The translations under genes were made by a program, and so were the position numbers. A stretch of 64,000 nt of DNA, from positions 86,919-150,918 of the forward strand of contig JAKSOL010000004.1 of the NCBI GenBank assembly GCA_024405635.1. Direction: 5' to 3'. Each line of letters starts with the position of its first letter. Position 1 is the first letter of the stretch. Below, piece by piece: positions 36,500 to 43,745 of the stretch. Below the pieces are notes generated by a model. That model had not been told where the DNA came from, did not search any database, and saw nothing but the letters and a program-made list of their open reading frames with translations. This DNA is from Salinivirgaceae bacterium (GTDB taxonomy: Bacteria > Bacteroidota > Bacteroidia > Bacteroidales > SZUA-534).

Positions 36500-37156
36500 T
36501 TATTTGAAAGTCTCAATCAAAATTACGCCATTAGCAGCGCGCACACCGTAAATACTCGACGATGCAGCATCTTTTAGCACATCGATGCGTTTAACTTGGC
36601 TAGTTGGAATGTTGTTGAACGAGCTACTTTCAATGCCGTCAATTATAATCATTGCGCATTGTGTCCCGTTAGGTGAACCAACACCCCTAATAATAACACA
36701 ATCGCCATTAACCTGAACATTACTTACTGTGGCCGAAATGGCGTCACCAACGGTGGCAAAACGCCCGTATCCGTAATTTAAATCAATGTAAGTTGTTGCA
36801 GTTGTGCGGTTGTCTTCGCTAATGTATCCGTAGCCTATTGCTTTATCAACAGCATCGCGTGTGCGGGGCGATTTTAGTTTAACAACAAGAGGTTGACGAG
36901 TTTTTGAACTTACTTTAATCTTTTGGGTGTCAAAAACCTTGCTAGTAAAAACCAACTCATCTTTATCGTTGCACACAATTGAAAAATTGCCTGTGCTATC
37001 CGACTTGGTTGTTGTTCCCGATTTTTTTGCACTAATGCTTAGATTAGCTACTGGCAAATCGTTCATTACAACCACTCTGCCATTAACAACGTGCGTTTGT
37101 GCCAATGCGCTGAAACTTGTACAAATTGCTAGCGCAAATGATAGTATTTTCTTCAT
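36500..37156 (-). CDS. TonB-receptor plug-only protein (SusC-like N-terminus without barrel)
   Basis: 218 residues. Signal peptide MKKILSFALAICTSFSALAQ, then a carboxypeptidase-regulatory-like beta-sandwich (HVVNGRVVVMNDLPVANLSISAKKSGTTTKSDSTGNFSIVC, ~22-95), then a TonB-dependent receptor plug domain ending VKRIDVLKDAASSSIYGVRAANGVILIETFK, the classic SusC/RagA signature. The protein stops there, with no 22-strand barrel, where full receptors run to ~1000 residues. The end is clean: stop, then terminator 26 bases on. It may be a real short family rather than a broken gene. It is divergent from uvrC. Confidence 0.8.
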   Translation of the reverse strand: MKKILSFALAICTSFSALAQTHVVNGRVVVMNDLPVANLSISAKKSGTTTKSDSTGNFSIVCNDKDELVFTSKVFDTQKIKVSSKTRQPLVVKLKSPRTRDAVDKAIGYGYISEDNRTTATTYIDLNYGYGRFATVGDAISATVSNVQVNGDCVIIRGVGSPNGTQCAMIIIDGIESSSFNNIPTSQVKRIDVLKDAASSSIYGVRAANGVILIETFK

Positions 37157-37234
37157 GTTTAGTAGATTGTAGTTATGACCGAAAGATAATTATTATGGCT
37201 TTTCGCCAAATACTTTTTACGTACTTTTATCGCG

Positions 37235-39061
37235 ATGGAATATACCGAGCATTTGCAACATATTAAGGAGTTAATTGCCACGTTACCCGATAGTCCTGGC
37301 GTGTATCAGTATTTTGATAAAAACGGCACGGTGATTTATGTGGGCAAGGCAAAAAAACTAAAACGTCGCGTGTCGTCTTACTTCACTAAGTATCACGAGA
37401 GCGCTAAGTTGCGTGTGTTGGTTAAAAACATTGCCGACATTAAACATATTGTGGTCGAAACTGAGCAAGATGCTTTGCTGCTCGAAAATAACTTGATAAA
37501 AAAGTATCAGCCTCGCTATAATTCGCTTTTAAAAGACGACAAAACCTATCCGTGGATTTGTGTAAAAAACGAACCGTTTCCTCGTGTAATTTCAACTCGT
37601 AGGTTTGTGCGCGATGGCAGTACTTACTTTGGTCCTTATACTAGCACAACAACGTTGCGTATAATGCTCGACCTTATAAAGCAACTTTATCCGTTGCGCT
37701 CGTGCAATCAAACCGTTTGCAATCAAACAATAGCACAAGGCAAGCACAAGGTTTGTCTCGAATATCACATTGGCAACTGTCTTGGTCCATGCGAAGGTTT
37801 TCAAACTGAAAAAGATTATGCCGAAAACATAAGCGCCATTAAGGAATTGCTTCGTGGCAATATGGGTGCGGTTATCAATATGCTTAAGCAAAAAATGCTG
37901 GCCCTAAGTGCCGAATATAAGTTTGAACAAGCTCAAGTCGTAAAAAACAAAATGGACAAACTATCGGAGTTTCAAAGCAAATCAACCATAGTAAGTCCAA
38001 CTATACACAATGTTGATGTGTTTAGTATTATCGACGACGAAAACTTTGCCTACGTTAACTTTATGAAAGTGGTTAATGGAGCCATTGTTCAAGTTCACAC
38101 CTTCGAGGTACAAAAACACGTTGACGAGGACCGCGAATCGATATTGTTCACCGTAATTAACGAGGCTCGCGAGCGACTAATGTCCACCGCGTTTGAGATT
38201 ATTGTGCCAATTGAACCTGAATTTGGATTTGAAAAAGTTGAGTTCACAGTCCCGGTTCGTGGCGATAAAAAGAAATTGCTCGACCTTAGCCAACGTAATG
38301 CTTTGGTTTATCGCGATGAAAAACTCAAGCGACAACTCAATCGCAGCCCGCAAAAACGAGTTGATAGACTAATGGAAACCATGCGCTCCGATTTGCGATT
38401 AAAAGAACCTCCTGTGCTTATCGAGGGCTTTGACAACTCAAACATACAAGGAACAAACCCAGTGGCTTCGTGCGTAGTATTTCGCAATGGTGCGCCAAGC
38501 AAACGCGACTATCGCCACTTCAATATAAAAACCGTTGTAGGCGCAAACGACTTTGCCTCAATGGAGGAAATTATATATCGCCGTTATCGTCGTCAACTCG
38601 ACGAAGGCAACCCTTTGCCGCAACTTATTCTAATCGATGGTGGTAAAGGCCAACTTGGTGCAGCAGTTAGCAGCCTTACCAAACTGGGAATAATTAACCG
38701 CGTGCAAGTTATCGGTATCGCTAAGCGGCTCGAAGAACTTTTCTATCCAGGCGATCCTGTACCTTTGTACCTCGACAAAAACAGCGAGACACTGAAAGTG
38801 TTGCAGCATGTGCGAAACGAGTCGCACCGGTTTGGTATCGGATTCCATCGCGATAAGCGCTCAAAGGCCTTCTTGGTGTCAGAACTTGACTCAATAAAAG
38901 GAGTGGGCGACAAAACAAAAGAACTGCTGATGCGCGAATTTAAGTCGGTTGAGGCTATTAAAAACGCAACTTTCGACCAACTCGCTCATCATATTGGCGA
39001 CTCAAAAGCAAAAATTGTGATGGAATATTTTGCCGAAAAGAAACGTCAAGAAACACTTTAA
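37235..39061 (+). CDS. uvrC: UvrABC system protein C
   Basis: 608 residues, full length. GIY-YIG nuclease at ~15-95 (SPGVYQYFDKNGTVIYVGKAKKLKRRVSSYF), cysteine cluster near 150-185, UVR domain ~205-240, RNase H-like nuclease from ~385 (VLIEGFDNSNIQGTNPVAS, LILIDGGKGQLGAA), and a C-terminal helix-hairpin-helix (SIKGVGDKTKELLMREFKSVEAI). UvrC makes both incisions in nucleotide excision repair. trmD follows after 34 bases. Confidence 0.97.
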   Translation: MEYTEHLQHIKELIATLPDSPGVYQYFDKNGTVIYVGKAKKLKRRVSSYFTKYHESAKLRVLVKNIADIKHIVVETEQDALLLENNLIKKYQPRYNSLLKDDKTYPWICVKNEPFPRVISTRRFVRDGSTYFGPYTSTTTLRIMLDLIKQLYPLRSCNQTVCNQTIAQGKHKVCLEYHIGNCLGPCEGFQTEKDYAENISAIKELLRGNMGAVINMLKQKMLALSAEYKFEQAQVVKNKMDKLSEFQSKSTIVSPTIHNVDVFSIIDDENFAYVNFMKVVNGAIVQVHTFEVQKHVDEDRESILFTVINEARERLMSTAFEIIVPIEPEFGFEKVEFTVPVRGDKKKLLDLSQRNALVYRDEKLKRQLNRSPQKRVDRLMETMRSDLRLKEPPVLIEGFDNSNIQGTNPVASCVVFRNGAPSKRDYRHFNIKTVVGANDFASMEEIIYRRYRRQLDEGNPLPQLILIDGGKGQLGAAVSSLTKLGIINRVQVIGIAKRLEELFYPGDPVPLYLDKNSETLKVLQHVRNESHRFGIGFHRDKRSKAFLVSELDSIKGVGDKTKELLMREFKSVEAIKNATFDQLAHHIGDSKAKIVMEYFAEKKRQETL

Positions 39062-39095
39062 ACTTAATTACGAATAAAGAAAAACGAATAACAAA

Positions 39096-39773
39096 ATGCG
39101 CATCGATATACTATCAGTGGTGCCCGAATTACTCGATGGCCCATTCAACCACAGCATTATTAAACGTGCAGCCCAAAAAGGCATTGCCGAGATTCACGTT
39201 CACAACATTCGCGACTATTCAACCGATAAACACCACCGTTGCGACGATTATGCTTTTAGCGGAAGTGCTGGTATGGTTATGACTATTCAGCCCATTGAGG
39301 CAGCCATTGAGGCCTTGAAAAAAGAGCGCAACTACGATGCCATTATATACACCTCACCCGATGGCGAAATGTTCAATCAACCTATGGCCAACCAACTATC
39401 GCAACTCAACAACATTATTATCCTATGTGGCCATTACAAAGGTGTTGACCAACGAGTACGCGACCATTTTATTACCCGCGAAATATCAATTGGCGACTAT
39501 GTGCTCACTGGTGGTGAGTTGGCTGCTGCTGTTATTGCCGATTCTATTATTCGGCTTATTCCTGGCGCCATAAGCGACGAAACTTCAGCACTGTCCGATT
39601 CTTTTCAAGACAATCTGCTTTCGGCGCCAGTTTACACCCGTCCTGCCGATTACAAAGGGTGGAAAGTTCCCGATATCCTACTTTCGGGCAACGAACGAGC
39701 AATTGAAGAGTGGAAACTAGAGCAAGCTCTTGAACGTACACGTCGTCTCCGTCCCGATTTGCTTGGCGAATAA
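39096..39773 (+). CDS. trmD: tRNA (guanine37-N1)-methyltransferase
   Basis: 225 residues. SPOUT trefoil-knot enzyme: [46 protein letters not shown] and [30 protein letters not shown] (SAM site). It methylates N1 of G37 in tRNAs with CNN anticodons and prevents frameshifting. Here it is between uvrC and a DUF2461 gene rather than in the rpsP-rimM-trmD-rplS operon of Proteobacteria; Bacteroidota commonly place trmD elsewhere. Confidence 0.96.
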   Translation: MRIDILSVVPELLDGPFNHSIIKRAAQKGIAEIHVHNIRDYSTDKHHRCDDYAFSGSAGMVMTIQPIEAAIEALKKERNYDAIIYTSPDGEMFNQPMANQLSQLNNIIILCGHYKGVDQRVRDHFITREISIGDYVLTGGELAAAVIADSIIRLIPGAISDETSALSDSFQDNLLSAPVYTRPADYKGWKVPDILLSGNERAIEEWKLEQALERTRRLRPDLLGE

Positions 39774-39806
39774 CTAACAAGAATGAACTAATAAAATAAA
39801 CAACCA

Positions 39807-40490
39807 ATGAACGCGATTAGCCAAAAAGTTATGCCTTTTCTTATCGACCTTGGCAATAACAACAATCGCCCGTGGTTTGAAACCAATCGCGGCCGTTACC
39901 AAGATGTGCTAGCTGAATTTACAGCATTTGTAACCGAACTCATCTCGCGCATCTCAGTTGACGATACAACTCTAGCAAACGTAAGTGCCAAAAGCTGCAT
40001 TTACCGTATTTATCGCGATACGCGTTTCAGTGCCGACAAAACTCCATATAAAACGCACATGGCGGCTTCAATATCTGCAGCAGGAAAAAACCACGTCAGC
40101 CCATCGTTTTACGTTCATTTTCAACATGGAAACGAATCTATGTTTGGTGGAGGAATGTTTATAACGGATAGCAATCTACTCAAACAATTTCGCAACGAAA
40201 TATGTTCTGTTCCCGAAGATTTTTACGATATAATTAACGCACCAGAGTTTCGCCGCTTTTATCCCGAAGGTTTGTGGGATTATCAAAAATTGAAGAACGT
40301 GCCAAAAGGTTATGATATTGATGAACGCTATGCCGACTTGCTCAAATACAAACACTACCTTATAACAGGGACGTTGCCCGATAAATCTTTGTCGGACGAG
40401 CACTTGATGGATTATTTGGTTGAAGCACATAGAGTTATACTCCCATTTAACCGATTGCTACTCGATGTAATGAACTCAAGCAACGCGTAG
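39807..40490 (+). CDS. DUF2461 family protein
   Basis: 227 residues. Matches DUF2461 (TIGR02453-type): MPFLIDLGNNNNRPWFETNRGRYQDV at the start, CIYRIYRDTRFSADKTPYKTHMAASIS near 70-95 and ESMFGGGMFITDSNLLKQFRNEI near 110-130. The molecular function of the family is unknown. It follows trmD by 33 bases and ends at a bidirectional terminator shared with the tRNA genes. Confidence 0.88.
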   Translation: MNAISQKVMPFLIDLGNNNNRPWFETNRGRYQDVLAEFTAFVTELISRISVDDTTLANVSAKSCIYRIYRDTRFSADKTPYKTHMAASISAAGKNHVSPSFYVHFQHGNESMFGGGMFITDSNLLKQFRNEICSVPEDFYDIINAPEFRRFYPEGLWDYQKLKNVPKGYDIDERYADLLKYKHYLITGTLPDKSLSDEHLMDYLVEAHRVILPFNRLLLDVMNSSNA

Positions 40491-40514
40491 ATTTATTAGA
40501 TAGTAGAAAAACAA

Positions 40515-40557
40515 AAAACCTTGCAAGCGATTGTTTAGCAACCATTTGCAAGGTTTT
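40515..40557. terminator. bidirectional terminator between DUF2461 gene and tRNAs
   Basis: AAAACCTTGCAA pairs with TTGCAAGGTTTT (12 bp) around a 19-base loop. It serves the plus-strand DUF2461 gene and the minus-strand tRNA pair. Confidence 0.75.
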
Positions 40558-40566
40558 GTTGTTTAG

Positions 40567-40652
40567 TACCCGGAGCCGGTTTCGAACCGGCACGTCCATT
40601 ACTGGACACAGGATTTTAAGTCCTGCGCGTCTACCGATTCCGCCATCTGGGC
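40567..40652 (-). tRNA. tRNA-Leu (UAA)
   Basis: 86 bases, class II tRNA. The anticodon loop CTTAAAA gives UAA, there is a variable-arm stem GTCCA-GTAA-TGGAC, and the T arm is GCCGG-TTCGAAA-CCGGC. No CCA is encoded. Acceptor pairing GCCCAGA with TCCGGGT leaves an A5-C68 mismatch where G-C would be expected. It lies 32 bases downstream of tRNA-Gly on the same strand. Confidence 0.93.
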
Positions 40653-40684
40653 AACCATTATTTGTGGAATGGGCAAAAAAAAAG

Positions 40685-40757
<73 letters not shown>

Positions 40758-40768
40758 GATTGCGGTTG

Positions 40769-40798
40769 CAAATATAGAGCTACTAGCCGTTTCTGCAA
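40769..40798 (-). promoter_or_regulatory. promoter of the tRNA-Gly/tRNA-Leu transcript
   Basis: On the minus strand TTG (40798-40796), 19 bases, then TATATTTG (40776-40769), 12 bases before tRNA-Gly. Full match to the Bacteroidota consensus. Confidence 0.7.
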
Positions 40799-41018
40799 TA
40801 GGTTTCTTATAAAAAGTTGAATTATTTTTAATGTCGATTGATTATCAGTCGTTTATGATGATATTTTTTTTGAAAAACAACGTCGCAGTGCTTGTTTAGT
40901 TGGCATTTTTGAAGGTTTTTTGCCTTGTTTTTGTATCGAAAAACGCGAGTTTTTGCGAAACGATGCTAAAAATTAAAGAAAAGAGCTCCAAAAAACGCAT
41001 TTCGGCAAACCCCGATTT
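40799..41018. other. intergenic region between tRNA promoter and ricT
   Basis: About 220 AT-rich bases. A 62-codon plus-strand frame (40900-41088) runs into ricT and has no recognisable content. I see no further element before the TATATTCG motif. Confidence 0.35.
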
Positions 41019-41034
41019 ATTGCTATATTCGCAC
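41019..41034 (+). promoter_or_regulatory. candidate promoter with TATATTCG core, ricT
   Basis: ATTGCTATATTCGCAC, identical to 11618-11633 in front of the first kelch gene, 44 bases before the ricT ATG. Confidence 0.4.
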
Positions 41035-41077
41035 CGATTTGGCAAAAAATGCCACTATCGCTTAAAAAATCTGACAG

Positions 41078-42400
41078 ATGCAAGATAATATATCACGAGG
41101 TTGTCCTATTCAAAAAATTGATAATGAGACAACTAACTATTATTCGACCTATGCAGGCAAGTTGAATGTTTTTAACTGGCTTACAGGTATTCCTGAGGGA
41201 ATTGATAAAAATGAGATATACGAGGTTCGTTTTAAAAATACTCGTAAGGGCTATTATTATAATTCTAGTGGTTTGCGCCTTGCCGAGGGCGACATTGTTG
41301 CGGTTGAGGCATCTCCAGGCCACGATGTGGGTATTATATCACTCAAAGGTTGGTTAGTGCTAAAACAACTTCAAAAGCATAACATTAGTCCAAAGTCGGA
41401 GTTTAAGACTATTTACCGCAAAGTAAAGCCAAGCGATATCGAAAAATGGAAAGAGGCTATCGATTTGGAGGAGCAGACAATGGTCGAGTCGCGCAAAATT
41501 TCAGCCGATCTTCGACTTAATATGAAAATTGGAGATGTTGAGTATCAGGGTGATAAAACCAAGGCAATTTTCTATTACATAGCCGATGAGCGTGTCGATT
41601 TTCGCCAACTTATTAAAGTTTTGGCCGATAAATTCCGCATTCGTATTGAGATGCGTCAAATTGGAGCGCGTCAAGAGGCTGGTCGCATCGGTGGTATTGG
41701 CTCATGTGGTCGAGAGTTGTGCTGCTCAACTTGGATGAGCAATTTTGTGTCGGTTACTACAACTGCGGCTCGTTATCAAGAATTGTCGCCCAATCCGCAA
41801 AAATTGGCAGGACAGTGCTGCAAACTTAAATGCTGCTTGAACTACGAGGTTGACTCGTACATGGATGCTCGCAAGGATTTTCCTTCAACTGATACACCTA
41901 TCATGACCGAAAACGGAAAGGCTTATCATGTTAAAACTGATGTCTATCGCCGTATGATGTGGTTCTCGGTCACCAACGATGCTAGTAGTTCTGAACTGAT
42001 TCCTATTTCGGTTGAAAATGTTAAACGATATGTTGAATTGACTAAAAAAGGTCAAAAGGTTCAAATTGAGGCAGTTGTCGATGATAAAGATGATGCCGAA
42101 GAACTAGACTTTACCAACAACGTGGGCGAGGAGAGTATTACTCGATTCGATAATCGTAAGAAAAAGAAAAAGCACCGTAAACCACAAGGAGGTGCAAACT
42201 CAGGTGGAGATCGTCAACAAGATTTAAAGGCAGAAGCACAATCTTCTGAAATATCTGAGAATCAAACTGTAGAAAATAAATCGGGTGATGCCCAGGTCGG
42301 AGATAATCGCCAAGAACGTCATCACCATCATCATCATAGACATAACCATAACCATAATGGAAACCGTAATCGAGACAATCAAAAACCTGCTGAAGCTTAG
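41078..42400 (+). CDS. PSP1/RicT-family protein with His-rich tail
   Basis: 440 residues. The PSP1 C-terminal domain spans ~45-150, and the cysteine-rich core GSCGRELCCSTW near 207-218 plus GQCCKLKCCLNYE near 247-259 is the RicT/YaaT signature. In Bacillus RicT joins RicA and RicF in an iron-sulfur complex that promotes mRNA maturation. The last ~90 residues are charged and disordered, ending in RHHHHHHRHNHNHNGNRN, a possible metal-binding stretch. The 3' end overlaps gldH by 44 bases in another frame. Function in Bacteroidota is inferred from homology only. Confidence 0.85.
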   Translation: MQDNISRGCPIQKIDNETTNYYSTYAGKLNVFNWLTGIPEGIDKNEIYEVRFKNTRKGYYYNSSGLRLAEGDIVAVEASPGHDVGIISLKGWLVLKQLQKHNISPKSEFKTIYRKVKPSDIEKWKEAIDLEEQTMVESRKISADLRLNMKIGDVEYQGDKTKAIFYYIADERVDFRQLIKVLADKFRIRIEMRQIGARQEAGRIGGIGSCGRELCCSTWMSNFVSVTTTAARYQELSPNPQKLAGQCCKLKCCLNYEVDSYMDARKDFPSTDTPIMTENGKAYHVKTDVYRRMMWFSVTNDASSSELIPISVENVKRYVELTKKGQKVQIEAVVDDKDDAEELDFTNNVGEESITRFDNRKKKKKHRKPQGGANSGGDRQQDLKAEAQSSEISENQTVENKSGDAQVGDNRQERHHHHHHRHNHNHNGNRNRDNQKPAEA

Positions 42401-42839
42401 TTTGTTAGCTCTTGTGCTATGCGCTTGCGATAAGTACTCTGTTTACGAACGTAACTATGACATGCGAGGCGAAGTGTGGAAAAGCGATAGCGTGCTTGTG
42501 TTTAACGCAAATATTGACGATACAACAGTCGCTTACAATATTCTGTTTAATAATAGAATTACTGGTCAATATCCATATAGTAATATGTATTTGTTTATTA
42601 CTATCACCGCACCGGGTAATATGGTGATGCGTGATACTCTTGATTGCGTTTTGGCCGACAATAGCGGTAAGTGGTTAGGTAAGGGATTTGGAGGAGTGTG
42701 GTCAAATACTGTGCGCTACAAAAGCAATATTCTATTCCCTCGAAGCGGAAACTATACTATAAAGGTTGAGCAAGCAATGCGCGTTTCTGAATTGCCACAC
42801 GTGCTTGATGCAGGTTTGCGTATTGAGCGTGCACATTAA
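42357..42839 (+). CDS. gldH: gliding motility lipoprotein GldH
   Basis: 160 residues from ATG 42357; longer upstream frames lack a signal. Signal peptide and lipobox LLALVLCAC-DKYSVYERN. The mature part (Y...M.GEVW..D..L.F......T....Y.ILFNNRITGQYPYSNMYLFI ... LGKGFGGVWSN) matches the GldH family. GldH is required for gliding in Flavobacterium johnsoniae and is conserved in many non-gliding Bacteroidota next to ricT, as here. Its role in T9SS-linked processes is indirect. It overlaps ricT by 44 bases, so translation is probably coupled. Confidence 0.85.
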   Translation: METVIETIKNLLKLSLLALVLCACDKYSVYERNYDMRGEVWKSDSVLVFNANIDDTTVAYNILFNNRITGQYPYSNMYLFITITAPGNMVMRDTLDCVLADNSGKWLGKGFGGVWSNTVRYKSNILFPRSGNYTIKVEQAMRVSELPHVLDAGLRIERAH

Positions 42840-42857
42840 TCTATAAATCAAATTGTT

Positions 42858-43613
42858 GTGGGAAAAGGTAAATTAGAAAAATTTCAAGAAATTGAAGGCT
42901 TTGCTAATGTAGTTCAGCCTTTGGTTACTGCATATAGCCAAACCGATCATGAATTAAAGGGACATTGGCACGAAAAAATGTTTGGGAACAATAATCCAAT
43001 AGTTCTTGAATTGGGCTGTGGTAAAGGTGAATATACGGTTGGTTTGGCTCGACGTTTTCCAAACAAAAACTTTATTGGAGTAGATATAAAGGGTGCGCGC
43101 ATTTGGCGAGGTGCAAAAACATCAAACGAGGAGCAGATGAAAAATGTGGCTTTTTTGCGCACTCGTATCGAAACAATTACTTCATATTTTGCCGAAAACG
43201 AGATAAGCGAAATTTGGGTTACATTTCCAGACCCACAATTGAAAAAACGACGCGAAAAGAAACGCTTAACGTCTAATGTCTTTTTGTCGCTTTATCAAAA
43301 ACTATTGGTTGATAATGGTTTGGTTAATCTAAAAACCGATAGCCAATTCTTGTATCTATATACAGTGGCAACGGCCGAGTGCAATGGCCTTGAAATTGAC
43401 CACAAAACTGCCGATTTGTATTCTGAACCATGGCTTGATGATGTGCTATCAATAAAAACTTACTACGAACAATTACACATCGATGCTGGAACTAAAATAT
43501 CGTATCTTAGTTTTCATTTGCCTAAAAATCAGCCACTTATTGCCCCTGATGGTTTTGACGACGAGCATCAAGATTTGAAAGATGAGAGTCGTGAGGTTGC
43601 TGAAGAGGAATAG
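42858..43613 (+). CDS. trmB: tRNA (guanine46-N7)-methyltransferase
   Basis: 251 residues from a GTG start 18 bases after gldH. Class I methyltransferase: VLELGCGKGEYTVGLARRFPNKNFIGVDIKGARIWRG (SAM site, ~50-85), then EIWVTFPDPQLKKRREKKRLT near 120-140, the TrmB signature, and LKTDSQFLY. It methylates N7 of G46 in the tRNA variable loop. The C-terminus carries an extra acidic tail. Confidence 0.95.
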   Translation: MGKGKLEKFQEIEGFANVVQPLVTAYSQTDHELKGHWHEKMFGNNNPIVLELGCGKGEYTVGLARRFPNKNFIGVDIKGARIWRGAKTSNEEQMKNVAFLRTRIETITSYFAENEISEIWVTFPDPQLKKRREKKRLTSNVFLSLYQKLLVDNGLVNLKTDSQFLYLYTVATAECNGLEIDHKTADLYSEPWLDDVLSIKTYYEQLHIDAGTKISYLSFHLPKNQPLIAPDGFDDEHQDLKDESREVAEEE

Positions 43614-43745
43614 TTTGCTACAACCTTTTGCTAAGCTTGGCAATTCGTATGTAAAAAAATGGCAGATACTTGTCCTTGATGTAAAATAATAAATACTTTT
43701 ACATTAGTTTTTTGCATATATATACGCAAAGAACATTATTAGAAA

